Assembly (NCBI GenBank): GCA_025618425.1
Contig: CM046851.1
Span: 31,451,944 to 31,515,943 of the forward strand
DNA from: Heliocidaris tuberculata
Taxonomy: Eukaryota > Echinodermata > Echinoidea > Camarodonta > Echinometridae
DNA: 64,000 bases
Reading direction: 5' to 3'
The notes under the pieces are model-generated. The model was not told the origin of the DNA. It made no database searches and saw only the letters and a list, made by a program, of their open reading frames with translations. Below, piece after piece: positions 10,932 to 22,002 of the stretch. Numbering within the stretch: the stretch's first letter is position 1; every line of letters begins with the position of its first letter. Both the position numbers and the translations under genes were made by a program.

Positions 10932-11072
10932 GGGCCCTGTTTCAAAAAACTTGTTCACAATAACGATGATTGTCATAAGTTACTGAGATCCTCGCATATG
11001 ATTGGCTGTGAGAAAATTTGTTATAGAAATGTGGCAGTTGTTATTGATAACAGGTTATATGAAACGGGGCCC
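10932..11072. mobile_element. GGGCCC palindromic MITE (141 bp)
   Basis: The ends are GGGCCCTGTTTCAAAAAAC and, at the right, GTTATATGAAACGGGGCCC. The inner arms are AACTTGTTCACAATAAC against GTTATTGATAACAGGTT, with ATGATTGGCTGTGAG at the centre. Its closest relative in the window is at 14290-14438. It sits in the degraded transposase. Confidence 0.88.
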
Positions 11073-11149
11073 AGATTGAGTAGACAGAAATGGACCATGT
11101 TGGTTAGTCTGAGTGTGACCATTACTTGGGCATTTTTTTTTTCTTAAAC

Positions 11150-11244
11150 AGAAACGTGAATGTGCGCATGTACTCAAACATGATCACGATGACATTGTGG
11201 AGAAATCTGTGAAAGACATGAAGGATAGGTACGAGGAGTATTCA
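11150..11244 (+). pseudogene. Possible transposase piece 3, just before the hAT-like insertion
   Basis: One open frame from about 11150 encodes KRECAHVLKHDHDDIVEKSV followed by KDMKDRYEEY. If the 2.77 kb insertion is removed, the frame after DRYEEYF runs into a segment with QDGAPAH, the second catalytic-Asp region of Tc1/mariner transposases. That supports membership of the same relic. A pyrimidine stretch ending AAACAG lies directly before it, so a spliced exon is an alternative reading. The region carrying the first catalytic Asp was not recognised and seems deleted. Confidence 0.45.
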
Positions 11245-12230
11245 CAGGGTTCGACATTAACGATAGCCCGCTAGCCAATGGCTAGTAAAAATCACGGCGG
11301 ACTAGCCAAAATCTGAAGTTTCTAGTCCGTGTGGCTAGCCAAAATATCACTCTAGTGTCGCACAAAGCGATGCTCATTGTCGACACATCCGACAATGATT
11401 CAAATCCAAACAATTAATAATCAGTGAAAGCTCTACATGTAAAGTGTAAATTTGTCAGATTTGTTTCATCTTAAAGTCTATAAAATCCGCGCAAGCATGC
11501 ATTCGCTGTACGTCGACTCACACCACTGATATTTCAACTTGCCAAGCTGTAGAAACGAGCACGTACGTACGTGAGCTAGCTAGCTACAATTTATGTAGCA
11601 CGAGAGAGGTACCTAGATGTAGCTATTGTGTGTGTTTGCACGTACTGTACATGTACATGTACGTACATGTGTCGGATGTGTTTACGACGAGAAAGGGCGC
11701 ACTGGTATGTTTAGAGTACCTACATAAAGAGAGTAGCGACAACTCATGATTTGAACGCCATTTTGTTTCCTCTGCTATGCAACATTTCTATTCAATTCCG
11801 ATGAGCACCTGCGTGTTCTCAATAGAAAGAATTTAAACGCCATTTTGTTTCCCGAAAAAGTCAGACGTCCATGTCGCTACTCTCTATATAAAGGTACTCT
11901 ATTTACGTCCCCCCACCCCCCTTTTTTTTTTTTTTTTTTTTATTGGACAAAATACGATATCGTGCATACTAGGGCTGCACGATATGGCGTAATGGGTTAT
12001 TCGATTATCGTCAGCTGTCAATATGCCTATAACGTCACCACCCAAAACAGTACATTTCCAGTCACCTAAAATATAGCACATCTAGAAACGGTTACCCACC
12101 CAGTCGCTGCATCACGATTCAAAAATAAGTATCACATTGCATTAAATTGATTTGAAAATTCTGATTAATAGGAAAATAGAATTATATTTTTTCGAACGAC
12201 GAGACTTTTTTCATCGCTCGAAAAATGTGG

Positions 12231-12935
12231 GGCGCAAGGAAAATTCAAACTTCGCGGTACAGACTCATGAATAATAAATACATTCGTCACCTAGATACGC
12301 AGGGCTGCTTGTTGAATATTCATGATTTGCCCTCTGCTGTCAAAAACATTATAATTTCTCATATTATTGGCTTTCCGTTCCGGAGTACGTCTTTATGTCG
12401 AAACTCCTCGAAAGTCATTATTTCTGGGAGTTGCTTTGGGTAACAATAGTATGATTTTCAAAAGCAAGGAATTGCTTTACATTAATTTTTTTTTAGGTGT
12501 ATTTTTGTTGTTTTCATAAAGCTTTGTTTGATCCAATCTCGTTCAGTATATTTGTATCCCTGCACATAAGCACAGCCTTTATTCGGGGAGCAAGGAAAAT
12601 TCAAACTTCGCGGTACAGACTCATGAATAATAATACCATCGTCACCGAGCTACTCAGGACTGCTTGTTGAATATTCATGAGTTTGCCTTCTGCTGTCAAA
12701 CACATTTCTCGTATTGGCTTTCCGTTCCGGAGTACGTCTTTATGTCGAAATTAACTCCTTGAAAGTCATTATTTCTGGGAGTTGTTTCGGGTAACAATAG
12801 TATAATTTTCAAAAGCAAATAATTGTTTTACGGTAATTTTGTTTTTTTAGGGGTATTTTTGTTGTTTTAAAGCTTAGTTTGATCCAATCTCGTTCAGTAT
12901 ATTTGTACCTGTGCTTGCACGAAGCACAGCCTGTA
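12231..12935. repeat. Two-copy tandem duplication, unit about 350 bp
   Basis: The first copy starts near 12231 and the second near 12586 with GCAAGGAAAATTCAAACTTC. Both continue through CGGTACAGACTCATGAATAA, TTGGCTTTCCGTTCCGGAGT, ACGTCTTTATGTCGAAA and GATCCAATCTCGTTCAGTAT. Copies differ by small indels and substitutions. The duplication lies inside the hAT-like element. Confidence 0.88.
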
Positions 12936-13312
12936 TTCGCCCCCTAGTCGTGCTAGTGGACTACATTGTACATCGTGACTTTGCTTGCGTCTTTTTCTTT
13001 GTCAAAATATTTTACTGATCCTTCACGATCTCTTTCATGTTTTTTATGACATTTTATTCCCCTAACCATTCTAAAACCCGTTAGTTTTTAGTTTGTTTTT
13101 TTTTTTCTTTCTATCAAATCATAACAAAACTGGATGCATTATACATTGATATTTTGACTGAACTTAAACATTAATTATGGATTCTGTGTTTCATCTGTGA
13201 ATGAAACCAAAATAATTTTGGTAGGATTTCTTCTTACTGAGTTATGATTTACCCAGTTGTGTAAATTCTGTGGGCAGATAAAAAAAAAATATTATAAATA
13301 GACATCTGCCAG

Positions 13313-13370
13313 TGTGTAACTGTTACATGATCTCGTACTATAAAGTAAGAGATCATGTAACAGTTACACA
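13313..13370. ncRNA. Perfect 22-bp stem hairpin (possible small-RNA precursor or palindrome)
   Basis: 13313-13334 and 13349-13370 are exact reverse complements around a 14-base loop. CTGCCA before and TGGCAG after the hairpin extend the symmetry after a bulge. The geometry could suit a microRNA-like precursor, but the location inside a transposon and the perfect pairing make an internal palindrome of the element more likely. Confidence 0.4.
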
Positions 13371-14011
13371 GTTATATGTTAATATAGTGGCAGAGGCTGC
13401 AGTGCTACATGAAGATTCATCAATAAATGTCATGATGGCAGTTGAATTGTTGAATATCAGGGTAAATTCAAATGCCAGTCCGTTGACTTGGTATTAATTC
13501 GCTATGATTGAAGTGTGAAATGGTGTTGTGTAGTAAAATAACACTCGTGTATTCACCATTTTCCTGATCGGAGTGCAACATTACATAATCTGAACCGTCA
13601 CTCAGGGGTAATAAGGTAACATTTCCTTTTATTTTACTCAAAGAGTCAGTATAAAATTTGATTTACATTAAACGAGATAATTTACAAAACAATACAAGAA
13701 AGATATCAGTACAATATTCAAAATAAATTACTGAGAGGGCATCAATTCAGCCAAAAGGATAACCCTCATAGGATGTTTGTGATATATTATTATTTTTGGG
13801 GGGGGGGGGGGTCAGAGCAGCAGAGAAAAGAATGTTTATTGCCAACTGGATAGATTCCGTCTCAGTAAACAGTTTGTTATGCTTTTAAAAAAATGAGGCT
13901 GGCAGACTAGTCAATTTTCATTGTGGCTAGTCAAAATTCTGGCGGACTACCCAAAATTAGAGCTAACTAGTCCGTCTGGCTAGTTTAAAAAAAAGTTAAG
14001 GGCAAACCCTG

Positions 14012-14289
14012 AGTTTCAGGCACCTTTGGTGGGTGCAAGACGGAGCCCCAGCTCACCGTCTTCTCGCCATTCATGGCAGACTGTTATAAATGTTTGGTCA
14101 ACGGATAATAGCCCTCAAAGTCATGATACAGGTTGGCCCCCGCGGTCCCCGGACTTGACGCCATGTGTGTGTCTATTGTCTGGGGATACTTCAATAAACG
14201 CGGTGTTTACATCTGCACCACGTGATCTGGATGATTCCCAGTCCCGCATTCGACACGTATCATCCTATGGTGAGAAGAGCAGTTCCGCA
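14012..14289 (+). pseudogene. Tc1/mariner-like transposase relic, piece 4 (catalytic C-terminal part)
   Basis: Shifting frames read WWVQDGAPAHR, then FGQRIIA, then GWPPRSPDLTPC followed by LLSGDT. These correspond to the QDGAPAH and WPPxSPDLxPxDxxLWG blocks of the DDE/D domain of Tc1/mariner-type transposases. The piece starts exactly at the right end of the hAT-like element and ends at a GGGCCC MITE. Frameshifts and substitutions in the catalytic block mean it cannot be active. Confidence 0.75.
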
Positions 14290-14438
14290 GGGCCCCGTTT
14301 CATAAAACTTTGTTATCGATAACAAGTTACGATAATTGTTATAAGCTACTGAAATCCTTATATCTGATCGGCTAATAGCAAATTTGTCTTAGAAATGGGA
14401 CAGTTGTTATTGATAACAACTTTTATGAAACAGGGCCC
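14290..14438. mobile_element. GGGCCC palindromic MITE (149 bp)
   Basis: The ends are GGGCCCCGTTTCATAAAAC and, at the right, CTTTTATGAAACAGGGCCC. The inner arms are GTTATCGATAACAAG against GTTATTGATAACAAC, with a centre related to ATTGGCT (CTGATCGGCTAATAG). It is similar to the copy at 10932-11072 along its whole length. Confidence 0.88.
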
Positions 14439-15534
14439 AGGACTTGTTACGCTGTTGTCGGCTTTATGTCGAGAACAGGGGAGGTGGACAAGTCGGAGGT
14501 GTTGGTGCTTAAAAATGTAAGGGCAGATATCCCTCGGTAGTAAATTTGGAGCAGCTATTAAAGACATTCGGTAACTTTGTGGAGGCTTGATTTGATAAAT
14601 TGTTGAATTCTGATATCTGTCTTGTATAATGATGTTCAGGATAAATAAATAGCCAGGCATAGAAAGATTGTCAAATATATAATGCTATTATTAAGATATC
14701 TATGACTGAATACTCTCATTAACGAAAGTGTATGGCCATACGCTTTAGTCTATGGGGGATGTGGGAAAATGATTCTGGCATTTCCGATCACTTGCATATG
14801 TTTACTTTTGTGAAGCACATGATGATTTTGAAGTGTTTTTTTCCCTCTGGGCTTCATTTTTACACCATATTACATACACTGATAGCATGTAAGGCCAGGC
14901 AGCTCAGATTTTATCAAGCCTCTACAAAGTTACCAAATCACTTTAAACCGAAATGATTATTTTGGTCATTGATTCCCCCGACTTTTGATATTCCAAAAAC
15001 TTGGCGAAAAGTGGGTTTCTCACCCATCATTTTCAAGAGCGCCTGTTAAACTCACATGATGTGTGACACTGATGATGCATATTGGTGTCATATTGAAAGC
15101 TTAAGTGTTGCTGTAACCTCTGCTCAACAATATATGAAATAGTGTAGTTCTGAAATAGGTGACCTTCGAACTTAAGTTACCCTTTTTTCAGGAACAACTT
15201 ATATTGGTATGTGCGTTCGTGTGTGTGTGTGAGGACATGTGTGTTTTTATGGCACAAGGAAAAGTCTATAGTTTAACAAGTTGTTATTTATATTATAGAT
15301 GTACTTTTTTCATAATGTGGTTAAAACAGTTAAAAATATCTAGGTTACTATGTCCTTTGGGTGCGGTGTAAAATGTAAGATTTCGCCAAAGCAGCAATCC
15401 TCGGGAAAAGCAGTCAAGGTGTTCTTATCAGGCTGTTCTTGTGAATACTGTTTATTTTCTCTCAAGCATATTGCAGGATAAAGGAAAAGTGCAACAAAAG
15501 CGCAACAAAAAAAGCTCGTAAGCATCGCTCACCC
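14439..15534. other. Gene-free stretch between transposons
   Basis: AT-rich DNA with short random frames only. I found no exon, RNA gene or clear repeat here apart from a short GTGTGT tract near 15218-15242. Confidence 0.5.
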
Positions 15535-16745
15535 TTGTAGAGCCCACAAATGTAAAAATCAACCACAAATGTAAAAAAATTGCACCCGCAAATGTCAAAA
15601 TAACCACAAATGTCATAACATGTCAACTACAAGTGTAAAAATAACCACAAATGTAAAAAAAGAAAATCGCCCACAAATGTAAAAATCTGTTTAACCACAA
15701 ATGTAAAAACATTTCGCCTACAAATGTAAAAATTTCCATTTTTACCACAAATGTCATAACATGTTGACTGCATATGTAAAAACTCATTGCTTGCATAATG
15801 CACCTATGTAAGATAAGTTATTATGGTAAATTGCCACTTGGTCTAATGCCAATTGGTCTAATAGCCAAATGGTCTAACAGCATTCGGTCTAACAATAATT
15901 CGTCCATCACCAATTTGTCTAATCAATATTTCGTCTAATAACCATTTGGCCTAATAATCAGTTTAATCACTTCGTCTAATCACCACTTCGTCTATAGCCC
16001 ATTCGTCTAAAACCCATTTGGTCTAACAATCAGTTCTTCTAATGTTCACTTGGTCAAATATCTATTTCGGCTAAAACCAGGTGTTCTAATAACCAAATGG
16101 TCTAATCATCATTTCGTCTAATAGCCATTTGTTCTAAACCCAGTTGGTCTAACACCCATATCGTCTAATCATCACTTCGTCTGATTACTATTTTGTCTAA
16201 TCATCTTTTGGTCCAATTCTCAGTTCATCTAATAACCGTTTGGTCTAATGTTCACCTGTTCCAATATCCATTTGGTCTAATAATACAGACAAAAAAGTTA
16301 GCCTGTCATAGTTATATAGGTTAATTGCCACTTGGCCTACAGCCAGTTGGTCTAAAAATAGCCAATTGGTCTAACATCAATCGGTCTAATATCAGTTGGT
16401 TTAATAAACAATTGGTCTAATCATCATTTCGTCCAGTTACCATTTGGTCTAATTGTCAATTCGTCTAATAGCCATTTGGTCTAATAACCATTTGTTCCAT
16501 TATCAATTGGTCTAATTGCCATTTCGTCTGATCATCAAATGGTCTAAACCCAATTGGTCTAATACCCATTTGGTCTACTTTATCATTTGGTCCATTTGTC
16601 AGTTGTCTAACCTCAGTTGGTCTATCATCATTTAGTCAACACCAATTTAGTCTAGTTGTCATTTGGTCTAATAGCCGTCTGGTATAATTACCAATTGGTC
16701 TATTCATCGTTTCGTCTAATGACCAACTGGGCTAATTTCTTGTTT
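15535..16745. repeat. Left arm of the foldback element
   Basis: 15535-15785 holds about 12 spaced copies of CCACAAATGTAAAAA or its TGTCATAACATG variant. A short spacer, AAGATAAGTTATTATGG, follows. From about 15838 to 16740 there are several dozen 15-17 bp units such as GGTCTAATGCCAATT and GTCTAATAGCCATTT. A few units are mutated to GGCCTA or GTCCAA. The same two domains occur inverted in the right arm. Confidence 0.9.
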
Positions 16746-16851
16746 TCCCCCTACAATACTACTCTAGGTAGCTTTGACTAAACAGTCAGGTTTCGGTTCG
16801 GCGCACTGGCCGAAATTTTCGAACTTTTTTTGCAGTAATTGTATGTTAAGT

Positions 16852-18085
16852 ATTTTTTTTTGGGGGGGGGGGAGTAAAAAAGAGGAGAAAAAAGGTGACC
16901 TGATGGAGCATGGCATGAATTGATTACATGTGCTTAATTAATTATCTAGTAAATAAATTAATTAATTAATCAATCAATTAATATTTTAGTAAATTTTCAA
17001 TTATTGTTCTATTACACTTTGCTTTTTTTATTTTGTTTTTTATCCTTTCATTCCGTGAAACCGGGCGGGTGGGGGGGGGGGTGGTGATGGGGTTGCAGTC
17101 TCTCTACTTTTTGAGTAGACACATTTCATATAATTCTGTTTAAGATTATATACAGTATATATATATTTTTTAGAAGAAATCACATTTTAAAGATAATACA
17201 TTGTAATAATGTTTGGCCACTCGCTTCGCTCCCTCACAAAATGTTGAAAAGGGTAGTTGGTACCCGGGCAAGAGGCGCCAGTCCCCACTTCCAAAAACGT
17301 TCCATTTCCCTGCATTGTGGTACATGTAGTAATAATGATGATAATGAATAGAAACGGAATGACATAATGAGAGAGAGATGATAGAAGAATGAATATAAAG
17401 AGTAATATAAGGAAAGACGGAAGTAAAAATTAATCGATGAATAACATTACAAATAGGGAGGATAGAAAGTTAAGGGATAGAAGGATAAAGACATAACGTA
17501 AAGATAGATAGAGAGAGAGAGAGAGATAGAGATGGTAGAATGATAAAGAAAACCATGGCGAAAGATGGAAGAGAAGATTATAAAAAAGGCCAAACAAAAA
17601 AAAGAAGAAATATAACATGATGAAATTAGGGATGAAAAGCAAGAAGAAAAGGAAACCAAGGAATAAAGAGCGAAAAAAAAAAAACATTGAGAGAGAAAGA
17701 GAAAGATGATAGAAGAAAGAATATAAAGATTAATATACGGAAAGATGGAAGAGGTGATAGAAGGAATCAAAGAATAACACAGCTTAAGGAAAGATGGGAA
17801 AATGAAAGGATAAAAGCAAAGGAATAACATAACGAAAGATAGAGAAATGATAGCGGGATAAAGATATACATAAGAGAAGACAGCGAAAGAAATGAAAGGA
17901 TAAAAAAACAAAATAACAAAAGCAAGGGTGCAATAAAACAATAATTAAAAATATACTAAAATATTGATTGATTAATTAACCAACTTATTCACTAGATAAT
18001 TCATTAAGCACATATAATCATTTCATGCCATGCTCCATCAGGTCACCCTTTTTCTCCTCTTTTTTACCCCCCCCCCCCCTCAGAA
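16852..18085. mobile_element. Inverted-repeat element nested in the foldback element
   Basis: The left end (poly-T, poly-G, then GAGTAAAAAAGAGGAGAAAA and GGTGACCTGATGGAGCATGG, about 16852-16990) is matched in inverse at 17930-18085 (CCATGCTCCATCAGGTCACC, then TTTTACC and poly-C). The arms extend through AATTAATTAATCAATCAAT and TTTTAGTA words. The core (17340-17930) is a purine-rich run of GATAGAAAGATAAAG-like words. The long minus-strand open frames there (Phe/Ser/Leu-rich) are low-complexity artefacts. Confidence 0.8.
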
Positions 18086-18089
18086 AAAA

Positions 18090-20764
18090 ACCCAACAAAC
18101 TAAACATATAATATTCGAAAAGTTACCTTTCAATTTGACGTCACAAAAGATGAATATGTATAAGTGTCAGGGCAATGTGTACCTAGTCTTGGATGAAGTT
18201 TCTCCCGCCCCGGCCGCGAATTTTTTTTTTTTCCACACAAAATATGAATTATTCATAAGCTGAGCTGCAAGACCGAAGTGCGCAAGCGCGTGGACTTGTG
18301 GAAACTGAAGGCATCATCGAAGCGGACGGTTGGCCTATAATATTGTTTGTTGAAAGCCAGAAGGACGTTAACCCTGTGTTAAAGTATATAAGTTAACGCC
18401 CTTCAGGCTCCAAATAAACGATGGTTCTACACAGGACAAACGGATTTGTTTGATATCAAACCAGGGCTTCCACTTTCAAGGAAATTTCTTTCAGGAAAAA
18501 TATCGAGTTTTGAAAGTGTCAAGGACATTATTAAGGAAGTTGAAAAATTCAAGGAAATCAAGGAAAAATTGAAAAAATATCCAGGAAAATCAAAGAAAAT
18601 TTAAGGAAATACTGAGAAGTGAAAATAAAAGTAAAATATGGAAAATAAAGCATAATTGCAGAATAAATAAATAAAATGTTCGACACAATATTCAGTTAGA
18701 CGTCTGATCCATAGAGTTTACGAGTAGAACTATTAGACTCTATATTATGGTCTGATCACATCTAGTAGAACCATGTGTGTGACATGAAGTCGGTGAGGAT
18801 CTACAAAATATGTAAGTCCACTTGGGTATCTGAAGGGGGGAATTGCCCCCCTTGCCCCTCCCCCCTCCCGACAGATTTTCAACCATGAAAAAATGACTGA
18901 TTCTTTCAATCATTATGGAGCAATTATTTCGAAGTAACAACATACAAACATATAATTCATTAGTTTATTAAGATAAAGAATTAAACCTGTCCAAACATTT
19001 CAATCAAAACTACGTGAGGCCAAAATTTTTGCTCACTCGCTTCGTTCGCTCCCAAATATCTACGAGACATTGTGCTGTTGCTAATGATACTACAGTGAAA
19101 AGTAATTCAAAAGCACGACTTGCGAATTATGAATAGATCGGTTAAAGGGCAATCCAACCTTTATATAATTTGATTTGTGTGAAATTTCAAATTGGCTGAA
19201 TCGGTACGGTCACTGCGATGTAGCGGCGGGCAACTTTCCTATTCGTTCCAACACACAAAATGACTAAAATGTCAATTTTTCAAAAGGACTTATAAAAATG
19301 TGCTTTCTGCCCTTTAAAGGTAAATCCGCTCCTTAACCCCCCCCCCCCTCCCCTGCACCCTTCCGACTCAAATTGGGTCCTGGAAAAGGATTTTGTCCAG
19401 ATCGTCATTGGCTCAGATGTCCCCTCCCCCCCCCCCCCACACACACACACAAACCAAGCTCCAGTTACGCCACTGCTTTGTTTGTATCTGTGTTTTAAAA
19501 AAAGATAATAACAGCACAAAAGTCCCGAGCAAAAATGATTTTCGAATACAATTTTCTACGTCTTCTTCCTAGTTATCATGATTATATTATCCCCCGTTAT
19601 TATGTTATCATTATTTTCATTATTAATTTTCATTATTTAACGTAATTATTATTACTATCATCATTATCAATATTATTACTATACTATTTCCCTTCTAAGT
19701 TCTTTATTTCATTGTTTGTGTAATTTATAGGGCTGTACTTTGAGGAAATGACAAAAGAGTAGGGTATATAATGTATAGTTTGCGAAAGTACATGTACATG
19801 ACCTGTCCTCATGAAATCACTCATGATTTTAAAATTATTGTCCATTCTTTTTTTAAAGAAAATCATGAAATACGTGTTTTTTTAATTCTTACTTTGTATT
19901 CTATTAATCCCATCTAAGTTCTTTATCTGATCGCTTGTGTAATTTATAGGGTTGCCCTTTGTATGAGGAAATATCACACTGAGGTTGTGACAAAAGAGTA
20001 GCGTAATGTATATTTTGCGAAAATAAGTGACTTTTCCTCATAAAATACTCATAATTTTAAAAATTATTGTGTTTCAAAGGTCACAGGACCTGTGGAGAAT
20101 TATTCATCCTGTGTATAGACTTACAGTAAGTCTATGGGATTCCTCCTTATACATCTTGGGCTGGGTCTGATCTGAGGGGGGGGATGTATATTTTAACTTG
20201 AAACCTGAATTTGAAAAGCCCCTACAACCCAAACGCAACCCAAACGCAACCCAAATACAAGTTTATTTCTGTTGATGTGCAGGGATGCATACAACTAATA
20301 TTATTCAAACATCTAGATATGTTCCATAGATTTTAAAATGTTTTTTTGAAATATTTTTCCCCACCTCCTAAGCTCCAGCCCCCCCCCAAAAAAAAAAAAA
20401 GCTCCAGATCTCATTCCTGCAATGACATCATCGGTCAATTATCAGTGAGCTACACGAACATTCTACGATAGACAGTGGAATGTAACTTCACCCAGGTAAT
20501 TGTTTTTAAACGTATAAACATTGAATGGATCATGTTAACAATAATCAGTGGCTTAGCTATAGTCCAGCTGTTCGGGGCACTAGCACCATGGGGGGGGGGG
20601 GGGGGGGGGGGGGGCCCAGGGACCCTAAACCTAAATTTAATCCTAACCCCATTTCATATTCATGAGCATCCGTCATTGTCATTCTCCGTTGACCCGTTTA
20701 ATGATCTCCCTCATTGCAATGGTCAGAGGGTAGTCCGTAGTCGTAGCAATTAAGAGGGCAAACA
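18090..20764. other. Interior of the foldback element, no gene recognised
   Basis: Holds an imperfect hairpin at 18354-18412 (AGCCAGAAGGACGTTAAC against GTTAACGCCCTTCAGGCT), a region of AAGGAAATCAAGGAAAAAT words at 18480-18610, several poly-C/poly-G runs including 25 G at 20590-20614, and the direct repeat at 19690-20075. No transposase or host exon could be supported. Confidence 0.55.
19690..20075. repeat. Two-copy direct repeat, unit about 160-210 bp
   Basis: The words TCTAAGTTCTTTAT, GTGTAATTTATAGGG, TGACAAAAGAGTAG, GTCCTCAT (CTTTTCCTCAT in copy 2) and AATTATTGT occur in the same order at 19692-19850 and at 19910-20075. The second copy has a short insertion near its TATGAGGAAATATCACAC segment. 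Confidence 0.8.
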
Positions 20765-22002
20765 AGAAATTTGCCCAATTGGTCATTAGACGAAACGATG
20801 ATTTGTAATTAGACCAGACGGCTATTAGACCAAATGGTTATTATACTAAATGGGTGTAGACTAAATGATAATAAAATAAAGGTTAAACTAACTGACAAAT
20901 GGACCACATGATGTGTAGACCATATGGGTATTAGACCAATTGGGTTTAGAACATTCGATGATTAGACGAAATGGCAATTACACCAATTGCTATTGGACCA
21001 AATGGTTATTAGACCAAATGGTTTAGACCAAATGGCTATTAGACGAATTGACTATAAACCAAATGTTAGTTAGATGAAATGAAAATTAGACCAAATGGTA
21101 ATTGGACGAAATGATGATTAGACAATTGGTTATTAGACCAACTGATATTAGACCGAATGATGTTAGACCAATTGGCTATTAGACCAACTGGCTGTAAACC
21201 AAGTGGCAATAAACCCTTTATTTTTAATCAAAACAACATGCAGCGTGTGCCGTATAGTGTGGGCCTTCTACTTTTGTGTTATCTTTGATTATCACTAGAT
21301 TGAAACGATAACATGCAGGTTTCAGGCAATTCTCAACCAATAAATATTTCATCATTAAAAATCGCGTGAATAAAAAGTAAAATCAACTTTCAAATTCAGT
21401 ATGAAGCGCCCTCTTGAGACTGATAAAATGAATTGCTGTTCTATGTAGAGAGGATTTTGTGACTTTTTCCTGCCATTGAAGTTCATGATTAGCTCCTCGA
21501 CCCCCCCCCCCCCCCCCCCCCCGTCTCTGTAAACTGATCATAAAAAGGGAAACCACTAGTAAACCACTAGTTTAATAAATTTTTACATTTGTGGTTGACA
21601 TGTTTTGACATTTGTGGTAGTGTTTCAATATTTTAGAAATTTTAATGGTCAGGAAAACCTCACACACACGCATACACGCGCGTACACACATACATCTCAT
21701 GATAACTTATCTTACATGGGTGCATTATGCAAGCAATGAGTTTTTACATTTGTGGTCGACATGTTATGACATTTGTGGTAAAAATGAAAATTTTTACATT
21801 TGTAGGCGAAATGTTTTTACATTTGCGGTTAAACAGATTGCTACATTTGTGGGCGATTTTCTTTACATTTGTGGTTATTTTTACACTTGTGGTTAACATG
21901 TTATGACATTTGTGGTTATTTTGACATTTGCGGGTGCAGTGTTTTTACATTTGCGGTTATTTTTACATTTGTGTTTGATTTTTACATTTGTGGGCTCTAC
22001 AA
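20765..22002. repeat. Right arm of the foldback element
   Basis: 20765-21215 consists of inverted 15-17 bp units such as TTAGACCAAATGGTTATTAG. 21572-22002 consists of TTTTTACATTTGTGG units. Together they are the reverse complement of the left arm, including the spacer GATAACTTATCTTACAT and TGCATTATGCAAGCAATGAG. About 21215-21570 (with a 22-base C run) and a CACACGCATACACGCG tract interrupt the order and are absent from the left arm. Confidence 0.88.

Larger units (their letters stand above)
11245..14011. mobile_element. hAT-like non-autonomous element, 2.77 kb
   Basis: The ends are CAGGGTTCGACATTAAC (from 11245) and, inverted at the right, CAGGGTTTGCCCTTAAC (14011 inward). Both ends then carry inverted clusters of GACTAGCC/GGCTAGTC and TCCGTCTGGCTAG words. 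CAGGG termini and an 8-base target duplication are typical of hAT elements. The flanks here are AGTATTCA (left) and AGTTTCAG (right), which agree as a decayed duplication if one base is gapped. The interior has a 350-bp tandem duplication, a perfect 22-bp hairpin and poly-T/poly-G tracts, but no transposase that I can recognise. Confidence 0.75.
15535..22002. mobile_element. Giant TU-like foldback element, 6.47 kb
   Basis: Both ends read TTGTAGAGCCCACAAATG (right end inverted). The arms at 15535-16745 and 20765-22002 are inverted copies of two kinds of short tandem repeat: an outer domain of CCACAAATGTAAAAA-type units and an inner domain of 15-17 bp units around TTGGTCTAATNNCCA. Sea urchin TU elements are described as foldback transposons whose long inverted repeats contain an outer domain of 15-bp direct repeats, and this design matches. 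The middle (16750-20760) has no recognisable transposase and contains another inverted-repeat element. The right arm carries an extra 350-480 bp (about 21215-21700). No clear target duplication was found. Confidence 0.85.

Noticed and set aside
10905..11244. Host gene exon at 11150-11244 with splice acceptor
   Set aside because: Possible, but no partner exon or donor was found, and the segment fits better as part of the surrounding transposase relic.
17430..17941. Long minus-strand Phe/Leu/Ser-rich open frames
   Set aside because: They are translations of a purine-rich low-complexity tract inside a transposon; no domain or splice context.
15535..22002. CRISPR-like array (regular short repeats)
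   Set aside because: Units have no constant repeat with unique spacers, arms are inverted copies of each other, and the genome is eukaryotic.
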